Positions 44,945 to 53,844 of a stretch of DNA of 64,000 nt are shown here, in pieces. The notes under the pieces are model-generated. The model made no database searches and had not been told where the DNA came from. It saw only the letters and a list, made by a program, of their open reading frames with translations. Position numbers and translations under genes: made by a program. Position 1 is the stretch's first letter. Each line of letters opens with the position of its first letter. The stretch is from Bryobacteraceae bacterium. Lineage in GTDB: Bacteria > Acidobacteriota > Terriglobia > Bryobacterales > Bryobacteraceae. The stretch covers positions 1 to 64,000 of the forward strand of contig JANWVO010000004.1 in assembly GCA_025056865.1 (NCBI GenBank). The letters are read 5' to 3'.

Positions 44945-46114
44945 TCAGGGGAGCCATCCGCGCCAGCCTGCCAGCGCCCCGGCGGCCAGCAGCAGCGCCG
45001 GATGCAGCCGTGCCGCGGTCAACAACAGGAACGAGGCGGCCACGGCGGCCATGGAAGTCCACGAGCCCAGGTGGCCCGCGCCCAGCGCGAAGGCCGCGCT
45101 CAACACCATGCCTGCCACCGCCGGATTGACGCCGGCCAGGAAGCGGCGCGCCCACGGCTCCTGGTGCCGCCGCTCGTACTGGCGGCACAGGAAAAGCATG
45201 AACGCGGCGCCGGGCGCAAACAGGGCCGCCGTGGCCACCAGCGCGCCCGCCACTCCGCCCAGATGGTAGCCCGCAAAGGTGGCCAGCACTGCGATGGGAC
45301 CCGGCGTGAGCTGGCTGATGGCGACGCCGTCAAGGAACTCGCGGGGCGTGAGCCAGCCCAGCCCGGTCACCAGATGCGCGTGGAGCACGGGCAGCAGCAC
45401 GAATCCGCCGCCGAAGAAGACCAGCCCGATGCGGAAGAAGACCCATGCGAGGTTCCCCATCGCCGCGCCCGCCAGGATCCCCCCGGGCGCCAGCAGCGCG
45501 GGCAATGAAGCGCGTCCGGCGGCGTCTTCCGCGGGGGCAGGGGCGGGTGATCCGCTCTTCTCTGCGGGGAAGAAGAACCCGGCAGCCCCGGCGGCCAGCA
45601 GGATCCAGACGGGATTCATATGCCCGAGGGACGCGCCCAGCGCGCCTGCGAACACCAGCCACGCGGGCCCGCTCCGCAGAACCCGCTGGCCGATGCTCCA
45701 TGCGGCGGCCAGGATCAGGGCGACGACGACGGGCGTGAGCCCTGCCACCGCGCTCTGCATCGCCGGGACGGCATGGTAGCGGAAATAGAGCGCGGACAGC
45801 AGGATCACCAGCGCCACGGAAGGCGCGAGGAAAGAGACGCCGGCCACCAGCGCCCCGGGCCAGCCAGCCAGCCTGTATCCGCAGAACAACGCCGCATTCA
45901 CCGCAAACGATCCGAGCACCTGGCCGAGTCCGACGCCGTGCAGGAATTCCTCCGGCGGCAGCAGCCCGCGCTTCCGGATCAGCTCCCTCTCCATCAGGGC
46001 GATGACCGCCATGCCGCCGCCAAAGCCGGTGGCACCGATGCGCACGAACCACCCCGCAAGGCGAACCAGGGACGTCACCGGCGCGCGGCCGCGGGCATCT
46101 TCAGAACAGGCCAT
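44945..46114 (-). CDS. chrA: Chromate transporter ChrA (two-domain)
   Basis: 389 residues in two homologous halves. Each opens with the family motif: residues ~18-40 FVRIGATGFGGGMAVIALME and ~225-250 FFRIGLVFFGGGFVLLPVL. The second-half FLDGVAISQLTPGPIAVLATFAG and first-half FLHGVGLGQVLGSFAVNAA are the paired PGP-type loops. In the first half the usual PGP is replaced by GSF. About 10-12 membrane helices. ChrA exports chromate or related oxyanions, often with sulfate limitation. No ChrB regulator is adjacent. The start overlaps nothing; the divergent sigma-54-type promoter at 46214 is 100 bases away. Confidence 0.9.
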   Translation of the reverse strand: MACSEDARGRAPVTSLVRLAGWFVRIGATGFGGGMAVIALMERELIRKRGLLPPEEFLHGVGLGQVLGSFAVNAALFCGYRLAGWPGALVAGVSFLAPSVALVILLSALYFRYHAVPAMQSAVAGLTPVVVALILAAAWSIGQRVLRSGPAWLVFAGALGASLGHMNPVWILLAAGAAGFFFPAEKSGSPAPAPAEDAAGRASLPALLAPGGILAGAAMGNLAWVFFRIGLVFFGGGFVLLPVLHAHLVTGLGWLTPREFLDGVAISQLTPGPIAVLATFAGYHLGGVAGALVATAALFAPGAAFMLFLCRQYERRHQEPWARRFLAGVNPAVAGMVLSAAFALGAGHLGSWTSMAAVAASFLLLTAARLHPALLLAAGALAGWRGWLP

Positions 46115-46213
46115 GTCTACCTGAAGTTTACGAATTCAGGCAGCGGGCGCAGGAACCGGGCAGCGGCACGGCGGAACGGAATACGCGGGAAATTCTGAAC
46201 CGCGGTCCCGCTT

Positions 46214-46229
46214 TGGCACGTCAGGTGCA
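46214..46229 (+). promoter_or_regulatory. Sigma-54 (-24/-12) promoter
   Basis: TGGCACG-TCAG-GTGCA matches the RpoN consensus TGGCACG-N4-TTGCW at all positions but one. The invariant GG (46215-46216) and GC (46227-46228) have the required spacing. Initiation is expected near 46240, 22 bases before the microprotein ATG. It lies in the divergent interval after chrA. An NtrC-type activator is encoded at 58406, but no enhancer site was identified. Confidence 0.65.
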
Positions 46230-46261
46230 GTAGGGGCCGATAAGAGAAAGTGGGGGTTGCG

Positions 46262-46348
46262 ATGCTGATTGGAGCCATTATCACGGGGCTGATGATTCTA
46301 GGGCTCTTCTTCTCGATGCTGGGCTCGTCGCCGCGCAGCTCGGACTGA
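46262..46348 (+). CDS. 28-residue single-helix membrane microprotein downstream of a sigma-54-type promoter
   Basis: The frame is ATG to TGA, 28 codons. Residues 1-20 are a continuous hydrophobic helix starting MLIGAIITGLMILGLFF, followed by a short Ser/Arg tail (GSSPRSSD). A GGGGG ribosome site lies eight bases upstream. The gene fits inside a complete small unit: -24/-12 promoter at 46214-46229, ORF, and hairpin at 46360-46388. Inner-membrane location is expected. No known family was recognised; similar small proteins act as regulators of transporters or kinases. Its existence as a gene rests on this layout and not on homology. Confidence 0.45.
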   Translation: MLIGAIITGLMILGLFFSMLGSSPRSSD

Positions 46349-46359
46349 GTCGCATCGTT

Positions 46360-46388
46360 GCCCGGCTGTGTCGCTTCGACACACGGGC
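46360..46388 (+). terminator. Hairpin after the microprotein ORF
   Basis: GCCCG-GC-TGTGTCG (46360-46373) pairs with CGACACA-CGGGC (46377-46388): a 7-bp upper stem with a three-base loop, a two-base bulge and a 5-bp lower stem. It begins 12 bases after the TGA. It is not followed by a T tract, so it may need Rho or serve as the 3' end of a stable small RNA. Confidence 0.4.
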
Positions 46389-46528
46389 CGCAAGCGGAAG
46401 GCGGCGGCCGGGCCGGATGGGGAAGGGATTTCCGAAACGCTCCTGGCGGGGCGCAGCGCAGGCGGAGGCGGGGTTCAGCGGCGGGTGGTCCGCGGGCAGG
46501 AGAAGCTCAAGGAGCGGCGGGCCATGTC

Positions 46529-47113
46529 CTAAGCTCCGCCTGCCTCGTGCTGCGGCGCGTGGTTGAACACGGCGCGGACCTCGGCAGAGAAGATGGCAGC
46601 GAGCCGCGCGCCAATGCCCGCCGTGCACCTCTCCGAAAAAACCGCGGCGAGGCTCTCGTAATACCACCGCTGCTTGTCGCGGCCCCGGCGGAAGCGCAGC
46701 CAGGCCAGCTCGCCATTCAGGGCGAGGTCTTCGCGGATGGAGCGGATGTTGTCGAGCTTGTCGGCCAGGCACACGAGGAGCTGATCCTCGGCAGCCGTGC
46801 GCAGGAAGTCGATGGTATGCTGCTTGCGCACTTCCCACGGCTGGCTCTTGTCGGGCTCGCTGGCTCCGGCCACCAGCTCGGCGATGCGCGCCCCGAACAG
46901 GCGTCGGATCTGGTCGAGCGTGACGAAACAGTCCTCGACAGTGTCATGGAGCACGGCGGCGACCGCCAGATCCTCCGGGCAGCCGGATTCCAGCAGAATG
47001 GCGGCCACGCGCAACGGGTGGATCAGGTAAGGGATGCGCGTGCCCTTGCGGTACTGGCCGGCGTGCGCGGCAGCGGCGAACTGGATGGCATGGAAGATGA
47101 GCGGCGAGTCCAT
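46529..47113 (-). CDS. Stand-alone HD-domain (p)ppGpp hydrolase (small alarmone hydrolase)
   Basis: 194 residues. The HD domain motifs of RelA/SpoT hydrolases are complete: YLIHPLRVAAIL, VLHDTVEDC with the HD pair, and VCLADKLDNIRSI. FRRGRDKQRWYYESLAAVF corresponds to the last helix pair. No synthetase, TGS or ACT domain is present. It would degrade ppGpp or related alarmones, as Mesh1/SAH proteins do. ATG 47113 is the first Met before the domain; the frame is open far upstream without homology. It converges with the microprotein unit and stands 50 bases from the TolC-like gene, both on minus. Confidence 0.87.
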   Translation of the reverse strand: MDSPLIFHAIQFAAAAHAGQYRKGTRIPYLIHPLRVAAILLESGCPEDLAVAAVLHDTVEDCFVTLDQIRRLFGARIAELVAGASEPDKSQPWEVRKQHTIDFLRTAAEDQLLVCLADKLDNIRSIREDLALNGELAWLRFRRGRDKQRWYYESLAAVFSERCTAGIGARLAAIFSAEVRAVFNHAPQHEAGGA

Positions 47114-47163
47114 CCCGGATATCCTCCAGTTCACCACAAGCGGCGCCGGGCCGGCGGCGCGCC

Positions 47164-48447
47164 TCACGGCAAAGATGCCAGCAGCGCGTGCGTGCGGCGC
47201 ATCAGTTCGAGCCGGGCCAGCTCGAGGTCGTAGACCGCGTTGTAGTAGAGGATCCAGCGTTCCTGCTCCTCGAAGCGCGCCTGCTCGAGCTGCCGCAGCG
47301 AGGCGCGGCCTTCCTCCACCTGGGCGAGCACGCTGGAGACCTGCTCGCGGGCCAGGTCGAGATCCATGCGCGCCAGCTCGCGGGCGGCTTCGGCGTCGCG
47401 CACCTTCTGCCACGCGGCGCGCGTGTCGCTTTCAATGCGGCGGCGCAGGTCCTGCAACTGCGTGCGCAGGCGGCGGGCCTCGATTTCGGCCTGCGAGGCG
47501 CGCGCCTCGTCCTGGCTGCTGGAGAAGATCGGGATCTGGATGGAGGCGCCGAGCTGGCCGTTGTGGCGCTCGAAACGGTTGAAGAATTTTTCGTAGTTGT
47601 TGAACTTGGCCAGCAGGCCGTACTGGGCCACCAGGTCGATGCGCGGAAGCCGCATGGCGCGCCACGAGCGGGCTTCGAGGTGTCTGGCGGCGATCTCCGC
47701 CTCCAGACGGCGGATTTCGGGATCGTCGCGGAGCGCTTCGGCGACGGAGGCGTCTTCTTCCAGCGGCAGAGGCGGCGCGGGACGCTCCTCGCGGGCCGGA
47801 ACAATCTCCTCCGACGGATCCAGGCCCAGGGCGGCCGCCAGGGCCATGGAGGCCGCCCTGCGCTGCGAGGCCAGTTGTTGCAGGCGGAGCCTCGCCCGCG
47901 CCGTTTCCAGCGCTGCCCGGCGCGCTTCGATGGGCGCGTCGCGGCCCTCTTCGGCGCGCAGGCGGGCGGCCGCCTCGATCTTCTGGAGATGCTCGACCTG
48001 GCGCTGGACCGCCTCCGCCTGCCGCACGGCCCGCTCCAGGTCCAGGAAGAGAGAAGCGACGCGGAGCGCGGCGTCCTCGCGCGCCGCGGCGGCGGCTGCT
48101 GCGGCGCCGCGCGCGCTTTCCCGCGCCTGCGCCGCATGATAGCCCTGCGGCCGGTTCCACAGCGTCCGCACGGCGCGGGCCTGGACCACGGCGGGCGTGG
48201 AACCTTCAATCGACATCGGCATGCCGCTCGAGTAGGCCAGCCCGCTGCCGACGAACAGCCGCGGCAGTCCGGGCTCGCGCACCGCCTGGATGCCCAGCGC
48301 GGCACGCTGCTCCTCCAGCCGCGCCAGCACCACATCCGGGTTTTGCCGCGCAGCCAGATCGACGGCCTCCCGCAGCGTCATCACGCGTTCGGCCGCACGG
48401 ACCGGCGAAAGCAGGCAGAGAAAGGCAAGGACAGACGCGATTCGCAT
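47164..48447 (-). CDS. TolC-like outer-membrane efflux protein
   Basis: 427 residues. The signal peptide (MRIASVLAFLCLLSPVRAAE) is followed by the OEP pattern: VMTLREAVDLAARQNPDVVLARLEEQ, long Ala/Arg/Glu-rich coiled-coil helices, and a second repeat (LDLAREQVSSVLAQVEEGRASLRQLEQARFEEQ, divided by a strand pair near DLVAQYGLLAKFNN). Trimeric TolC channels connect inner-membrane pumps with the outside. No pump or adaptor is adjacent. It is divergent from the M48 protease gene, 84 bases apart. SAH hydrolase follows 50 bases downstream, perhaps in the same transcript. Confidence 0.87.
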   Translation of the reverse strand: MRIASVLAFLCLLSPVRAAERVMTLREAVDLAARQNPDVVLARLEEQRAALGIQAVREPGLPRLFVGSGLAYSSGMPMSIEGSTPAVVQARAVRTLWNRPQGYHAAQARESARGAAAAAAAAREDAALRVASLFLDLERAVRQAEAVQRQVEHLQKIEAAARLRAEEGRDAPIEARRAALETARARLRLQQLASQRRAASMALAAALGLDPSEEIVPAREERPAPPLPLEEDASVAEALRDDPEIRRLEAEIAARHLEARSWRAMRLPRIDLVAQYGLLAKFNNYEKFFNRFERHNGQLGASIQIPIFSSSQDEARASQAEIEARRLRTQLQDLRRRIESDTRAAWQKVRDAEAARELARMDLDLAREQVSSVLAQVEEGRASLRQLEQARFEEQERWILYYNAVYDLELARLELMRRTHALLASLP

Positions 48448-48531
48448 GGGAGTCTCTCCACAGGGTAGCGTGAGCGCGGCCGGCGGAATCCGGCGGCAAA
48501 CGCTGCTAGAATCCGTTAGCACGAGGTGCGC

Positions 48532-50016
48532 ATGAGCCAGACTCCCTTTCCGGCCGCGTCCCGCGGCTGGCGCCGTGCCGTGTCGTTGGCCACATCTCTG
48601 GCGTTGATGGTTTCCCCGGCCGCGGCCCAGAGCGGCCGCGCCCAGCTCGCTCCCGAGGTCCGCCAGGCCCTGCGCCAGGCGCTGCTGAAATCCTACGCGG
48701 AGCTGTTTGAAGAGGCGCCGAGGCTCGAATTCAGCGCGTCCCAGATTGCCGCGATGCGGAAAATCCTCGAGGACGCGCAGAAGAATTGCAGCGCGAATTT
48801 CCGCCGCCGCGCCGACGATCTGGGCCGGCAGCTTCGCGACGAGCAGAACCGCCTCCGCGCCGACACCGCCCGCATCGATGACGCGGAGCGCAAGAAGCGG
48901 CACTGTTCCATCCAGAACCTCCGGGCGCTTGAGTCGCAGGCGCGCGTGCTGGCGGAGCACGCGATCCCGGTGGCTTACGAGAACCGCAAGGCGAAGCTCG
49001 AGCTGATCGAGAAGTGGCCCGCGGAGCTGAAGCAGATCCAGGCCGACATCGCTTCGGGCGCCCACCTGAAGCGGAAATGGGGCGACGTCAAGGATATCGG
49101 CTTCCGCGAGCTCGTGCCCGATCAGGAAAAGGACATCAAGACGGGGCAGGACGCCGTCCGCGAGATGAAAATGGCCGGGCTGATGCCGCCGGAAGTGGAC
49201 AATCCGGTGGTGAAGAAGTACGTCACCAGCCTCGCGCAACGCATCGGCAGGCACAGCGACCTGCGCGTGCCGCTGAACGTCAGCGTGCTCAATTCGAAAG
49301 AGGTGAACGCGTTCGCGCTGCCCGGGGGCTTCCTGTTCATCCAGCGCGGGCTGCTGGAGGCGGCGGAAAACGAGGCGCAACTGGCGGGCGTCATCGCGCA
49401 TGAGATCGCCCACGTCACCGGAAGGCACGGCCACCGGCTGATGAAGCGCGCGACCATCTCGTCCATCATCTACCAGGCGGCCCAGGTGGCCGCCCTCATC
49501 CTCACCGGCGGCGCCGCCACCATCGGCACCTATTACGCACTGCAATACGGCTTCTACGGGCTGGGGCTTGTCCTCAGCCTGGATCTGCTCGGCGTGAGCC
49601 GCGAAATGGAGCTCGAGGCCGATCAGCTCGGCGTGCAATACGCCTGGAATGCCGGTTTCGATCCGAACGGCTTCATCCATTTCTTCGACAAAATGGCCAC
49701 GCGCGAGGGCTACGTGAACGGGCTGAGCTGGTTCCGCACGCACCCGCCTTTTTACGAGCGCATGGTCCAGTGCAGGAAAGAAATCCTGTTCCTGCCTCCG
49801 AAGGAAGGGCTTGCCGTCAACAGCGCGGAATTCGAGCAGATGAAGGCCGAGCTGAAGAAGGTGACCGCGCAGGCGGCGGAAGAAGAGAAAGACCGGCCCA
49901 GCCTGCTTGCTCCCGTGCAGGGCTGTCCCGCGCCGGAGAAGATCGAGTACAAGCCTGGAGAGCCGATCGAGAAGCTATGCCCAGAACCCGGCGAATCCTC
50001 CTCCGGTGCGCGCTAG
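48532..50016 (+). CDS. Secreted M48-family zinc metalloprotease (BepA-like)
   Basis: 494 residues from ATG 48532, five bases after GAGG. A signal peptide precedes ~170 residues rich in charged helices, an unusual N-terminal extension. The peptidase domain has NAFALPGGFLFIQRGLLEAA, HEIAH (290-294) in GVIAHEIAHVTGRHGHRLM, a pair of hydrophobic helices, and the third zinc ligand Glu in REMELEADQLGVQYA. Periplasmic M48 enzymes of the BepA/LoiP kind survey outer-membrane proteins. The TPR tail of BepA is missing; the C terminus is short, Glu/Lys-rich. Its last 40 bases overlap the following VWFA-like gene. Confidence 0.85.
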   Translation: MSQTPFPAASRGWRRAVSLATSLALMVSPAAAQSGRAQLAPEVRQALRQALLKSYAELFEEAPRLEFSASQIAAMRKILEDAQKNCSANFRRRADDLGRQLRDEQNRLRADTARIDDAERKKRHCSIQNLRALESQARVLAEHAIPVAYENRKAKLELIEKWPAELKQIQADIASGAHLKRKWGDVKDIGFRELVPDQEKDIKTGQDAVREMKMAGLMPPEVDNPVVKKYVTSLAQRIGRHSDLRVPLNVSVLNSKEVNAFALPGGFLFIQRGLLEAAENEAQLAGVIAHEIAHVTGRHGHRLMKRATISSIIYQAAQVAALILTGGAATIGTYYALQYGFYGLGLVLSLDLLGVSREMELEADQLGVQYAWNAGFDPNGFIHFFDKMATREGYVNGLSWFRTHPPFYERMVQCRKEILFLPPKEGLAVNSAEFEQMKAELKKVTAQAAEEEKDRPSLLAPVQGCPAPEKIEYKPGEPIEKLCPEPGESSSGAR

Positions 50017-50891
50017 GCGCACTGCTGCTGGCGTCCGCGAGCGCTGCCCAGAGCCTGGGCCAGCGCTCGCTCTACTTCACCGTGGAGGATGGCGAGAGGC
50101 TCGTGACCGGCCTCCGGGAGCAGAATTTCCGGCTTTACGAGGACGGCCAGCCGGTGCCTTTCCGGCTGGCCGAGCCTGAGAAGCCGGTCCTGGTGACCAT
50201 CCTCGTGGAATACAGCCAGGCGTCGGGACTTTACCTGAACGACATCGTCACGGCCGTCCGCGAGCTCTGGGACGCGGCGCCCGAAGACAACTGGTACGCG
50301 CTGGCGACATACTCGCAGGAGCTGCAAATCCACCAGGATTTTACGCGGCTCAAGGGAGAAATCCGCTCGGCTTTTGAGGGATTGGGGCAGCCTTTCTGGG
50401 GCGAAGTGAACACTTATGACGCCGTATACGAAGTCCTCGAGAAGCTGGAATTCCTGGAGCGGCGCCGGGTGATCGTGCTTGTCGGCTCCGGGCTGAACAC
50501 GCTCAGCCGCCACACGATGAGCGACGTGCAGAAGAAGCTGGAGGCCACCAACGTCACCATCTTCGTCATGGGCGCCGGGTCGCTGCTGCGCGGGCAGTAC
50601 GACGCGTATCTGGACTCGATGTCGCGCATGACGCTGCTCCAGTCGGAGGCCTTCCTGAACATGCTGGCGAAGAAGAGCGGGGGGCAGGCTTTCTTCCCCC
50701 GCTTCGAGACCGCCTACCGGGACATCGCCCGCACCATTTTCACCATGCTCGACTGCCAGTACCGGCTGCTGTATGAGTCCCGCGTCCGTCCGGACAACCG
50801 TTTCCACCGGCTGAGGCTGGAGGCATTCGACCCGAACGACCCGAAGAAGCAGTACACGGTGCGCGTGCGCGAGGGCTGGCGCTGGTACTGA
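49977..50891 (+). CDS. Secreted VWFA-like protein with altered metal site
   Basis: 304 residues. The signal peptide is RRILLRCALGALLLASASAA. The N-terminal sandwich (RSLYFTVEDGERLVTGLREQNFRLYEDGQPV) is like that of the protein at 22919. The VWFA part follows, but its MIDAS motif reads LVEYSQAS: Asp is replaced by Glu in the first position. RRVIVLVGSGLNTLS is the later strand and loop. The C-terminal HRLRLEAFDPNDPKKQYTVRVREGW is typical of the Acidobacteria 'VWFA-related' form. Metal binding may be weak. ATG 49977 lies within the M48 gene, implying coupling; a joint envelope function is inferred. Confidence 0.72.
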   Translation: MPRTRRILLRCALGALLLASASAAQSLGQRSLYFTVEDGERLVTGLREQNFRLYEDGQPVPFRLAEPEKPVLVTILVEYSQASGLYLNDIVTAVRELWDAAPEDNWYALATYSQELQIHQDFTRLKGEIRSAFEGLGQPFWGEVNTYDAVYEVLEKLEFLERRRVIVLVGSGLNTLSRHTMSDVQKKLEATNVTIFVMGAGSLLRGQYDAYLDSMSRMTLLQSEAFLNMLAKKSGGQAFFPRFETAYRDIARTIFTMLDCQYRLLYESRVRPDNRFHRLRLEAFDPNDPKKQYTVRVREGWRWY

Positions 50892-51033
50892 CGGCTGTCA
50901 GGGGGCAGGCGAAGCGCACGGCCCTCCGGGGGCGCGGGAGCCGCGCCGGATCCGGAAGGAATGCTGGCCGCTGGCGGCCGCCGTGCGGAGCCGCAGCGAA
51001 GCGGAGCCGCGGCCCGGCACGGCGGCCCGTGTC

Positions 51034-53802
51034 CTACTGGCGTTGCTCTTCTTCCGCTCCGCCGCGCACGGCCGGCCCCGGGAAGCGGAACACGGCATTC
51101 AGGAACAGCACGTTCAGGCCGTCGTGAAAGGCGCGGAAGTTGGGGTCTTCCGTGAATCCCACCACAACGCCTCGGCCCTGGTTCGATATCACGACGAACG
51201 GCTTGAAGCCAAGCTGCCTGCGGTTCTCCTCCCAGAGATAGCCGGACAGCAGCAGACGGTCGGGCGCATCGAAGATGACCGCATTGACGCCGCGGTCACG
51301 CCGGATGGGCGTGTAGATGTCCCGGCCGTCCACCAGCACGTTGACCGTCTCGGGCAGCCCCGCAGTGACCCATGTTTCGGGATCCACGCGGGCGCGGACG
51401 ATGACGCCGGCCACCGCATCCGGCAGGCGCGTCTCAGGCTCGACCGCCTTCTCGAAATCTTCCTCTTTCGTCAGCAGTCTGCCCGGCACGGGAGCGGCCT
51501 GTGCGGCGGCCGCCTGCGGAGCGGCGGCCGCGGGGGCGGATGGCGGCGGAGCGGCCGCAGGCTTGGCAGGCTCGGGCTGGCGCGTTCCCGCCGCCGGCGC
51601 GCCCTCGCGCGCCAACTGCTCCTGCTGGATGGCGAGCAGGTTCACCTGCGGGTTGGAGAGCCAGGAAAGGGCCGCACCGATTCCGATCAGCACGCCGCCT
51701 TCGCGCACCCACTGCTGAATGCGCGGGGCAGCCGCATTCAGCGCCGTGCCGTAGCCGCCGCCGAAGCCGCCGGCATCCGGAAGGATCAGCACATGGAAAC
51801 GGTTCAGATCCGCGGCGGCGAGGTTCGACGCGCGGATCACCGTCACCGGGTATCCATACTGTCTTTCGAGCACGAAGCGCGTGGCGCCAGCGCCCAGCGA
51901 GGAGGTGGGCGCGTCCCAGACCAGCGCGATGGAGGGCCGCCGCACTACGCTGACATGGTTGCTGCCGAAGTCGATGCCGTCGTCCACCCAGCTCGAATTC
52001 GTGGCGATGACTTCGGCGCCGCTGGCGGCGGCCAGGCGGGCCACACGGTCGTGCACATCGGCGCCGTTCTGCTTCACCATCACGATCAGCGTGCCGGAGG
52101 GGTACTTCCGCCCGTTCTGCGTAAAGGGCTTGTTTGCGGTGAGGATGCGGAGGCCGCTGCGCAGTGCCGCGGTCAGGAACCTGCCCGACGCCTGCGTGCC
52201 CCAGGGCACCAGATAGGCGACCTCGGCGCGCCCGCTCACCGAGCCCTTCGGCTGGTAGGGAGGCGCAACCGGCGCTGACGCCACGTTGACGGCGGTCTCC
52301 AGCGGGTCGCACTCGACGTTGTACATCAGCGGAAGGCTCCAGCCGGTGACATCGTAGATCTCATCCGGAAGTCCCTTCTTCCGCCGCCGTTCCTGTTCCT
52401 TCACGAACGCCTCGTCCATCGGCACGTTGCGGTCGAGCAGCGCACGGATGAGCCGCTTGCGGGGCTGCGCGGCGCTGATCAGGTACGAACCGGCAGGGTA
52501 CTTCTTCCCGGCGGCTTCGAAGTCGGCGCCGGCGCGCAGCACTTCGATGCCATGCTCGGCCAGGAGCGCGGCCAGCTTGTCCACCGCGCTCGTGTCCCCG
52601 CGGCGCGGCAGGACGTAAGTCTTCACCGGTTCGCTTCTGCCCTCTTCGATGGCCGTCACCTGGTAGCGCCAGAAGCTTTCGAGGAGCTGCTGGCGCTGCC
52701 GCGCGGCGGTCTCGCAGGTGGCGATGGAGGCGACGAAGTGCTTCTGGACGCTCTCCTGATAGCCGTACAGCGTGTCGTCGGAGCGGCGCACCACGAGCCC
52801 GCGCACGCTCGCGTTCTCGTAGGTCATGCCCATGCCGCCATAGAACCACGGCCACGAGGCGCCATAGCCCGGATAAAACTCATCGAAGACCTCGCGCGTG
52901 AAATAGGGCCAGCCGAAGCGGTCGAAGTATTTCGCGTTGTTCTGGCCGAACCACTGCATCTGCTTTTTCTGGTCCGCGGTGATGTGCGGGTTGTAGGGCG
53001 GCGCGCCGGGCGTGAAGAAGTAAGTGGAGTTCGTGCCCATCTCGTGCAGGTCCACCACCACGTGCGGCAGCCACTCGCGCAGATAGCGCACGCGGCCCTG
53101 CGTCTCGGGCTGGGTGAGCGCGAACCAGTCGCGGTTCATGTCGAACAGATAGTGGTTGGACCGGCCGCCCGGCCACGGCTCGGCGCGTTCGGCAGCGGCA
53201 GGATTCGGGTCCGGTTCGAGCCCGAGGTTGGTGACGAAGTTGTAGATGAAGCGCTCGCGGCCGTCGGGGTTCTGAAGCGGATCCAGCAGCACCACGACAT
53301 GGCGCCGCACCTGGTCCATCATCGCGTCGTTGCGCGCGGCCAACAGGTGGTAGGCGGTGAGCAGCGCCGCGTCCGGCGAGGAGATCTCGTTGCCGTGCAC
53401 GCCGTACATCAGCGCCAGCACGGAAGGCGAGGACGCGATGAGCTTCTTCGCTTCTGCTTCGGGCGTCTTGCGCGGGTCAGCCAGCCGCTGCTGCGCCGCC
53501 CTGATCTCGGCGAGGCGGCGGATGTTGTCTTCGCCCGAGATGGCGGCGTAGAAGAGCCGGCGGCCTTCCCACGTCCTGCCGTAGTCGAACAGGCGGATGC
53601 GCGAAGGCGCGGCTGCGGCCAGCGCCTCGAAGTAGCGCACGATGTCGGCGTGCGTGGCGTGGCGCGTGCCGGGCTCGAATCCCAGCACTTTCTCCACCGT
53701 GGGGATGGCCGGATCGTATTGCGCGCCCGGCCAGAACTCGAACTTCTGCTGCGCGGAAACGGCGACGGCGGCGGCCGCCAGAAGGAACAGACTGCGACGC
53801 AT
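51034..53802 (-). CDS. Secreted M14-family zinc carboxypeptidase, large
   Basis: 922 residues. The signal peptide is MRRSLFLLAAAAVAVSAQ. The M14 domain lies at about 40-400: ISGEDNIRRL, the zinc pair in YGVHGNEISSPDAAL (HxxE), substrate-side LLDPLQNPDGRERF and the third ligand in VVVDLHEMGTNSTYFF. The ~500 residues behind it contain a further domain (GKKYPAGSYLISAAQP, SGLRILTANKPFTQNG) and a glutamine-amidotransferase-like fold with HVLILPDAGG. A low-complexity Ala/Pro linker lies near residue 750. This long arrangement is common in Acidobacteriota and Bacteroidota. It degrades peptides outside the cytoplasm. 42 bases downstream of the Dabb gene. Confidence 0.85.
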   Translation of the reverse strand: MRRSLFLLAAAAVAVSAQQKFEFWPGAQYDPAIPTVEKVLGFEPGTRHATHADIVRYFEALAAAAPSRIRLFDYGRTWEGRRLFYAAISGEDNIRRLAEIRAAQQRLADPRKTPEAEAKKLIASSPSVLALMYGVHGNEISSPDAALLTAYHLLAARNDAMMDQVRRHVVVLLDPLQNPDGRERFIYNFVTNLGLEPDPNPAAAERAEPWPGGRSNHYLFDMNRDWFALTQPETQGRVRYLREWLPHVVVDLHEMGTNSTYFFTPGAPPYNPHITADQKKQMQWFGQNNAKYFDRFGWPYFTREVFDEFYPGYGASWPWFYGGMGMTYENASVRGLVVRRSDDTLYGYQESVQKHFVASIATCETAARQRQQLLESFWRYQVTAIEEGRSEPVKTYVLPRRGDTSAVDKLAALLAEHGIEVLRAGADFEAAGKKYPAGSYLISAAQPRKRLIRALLDRNVPMDEAFVKEQERRRKKGLPDEIYDVTGWSLPLMYNVECDPLETAVNVASAPVAPPYQPKGSVSGRAEVAYLVPWGTQASGRFLTAALRSGLRILTANKPFTQNGRKYPSGTLIVMVKQNGADVHDRVARLAAASGAEVIATNSSWVDDGIDFGSNHVSVVRRPSIALVWDAPTSSLGAGATRFVLERQYGYPVTVIRASNLAAADLNRFHVLILPDAGGFGGGYGTALNAAAPRIQQWVREGGVLIGIGAALSWLSNPQVNLLAIQQEQLAREGAPAAGTRQPEPAKPAAAPPPSAPAAAAPQAAAAQAAPVPGRLLTKEEDFEKAVEPETRLPDAVAGVIVRARVDPETWVTAGLPETVNVLVDGRDIYTPIRRDRGVNAVIFDAPDRLLLSGYLWEENRRQLGFKPFVVISNQGRGVVVGFTEDPNFRAFHDGLNVLFLNAVFRFPGPAVRGGAEEEQRQ

Positions 53803-53844
53803 AAACTTCAGAATACACGCCCGCAGCCGCCGCGCCGGGCAGCG

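Noticed and set aside
48448-49743. Continuation of the TolC-like reading frame far upstream, antisense to the M48 gene
   Set aside because: The signal peptide at 48447 marks the true start, and the upstream part has no protein features.
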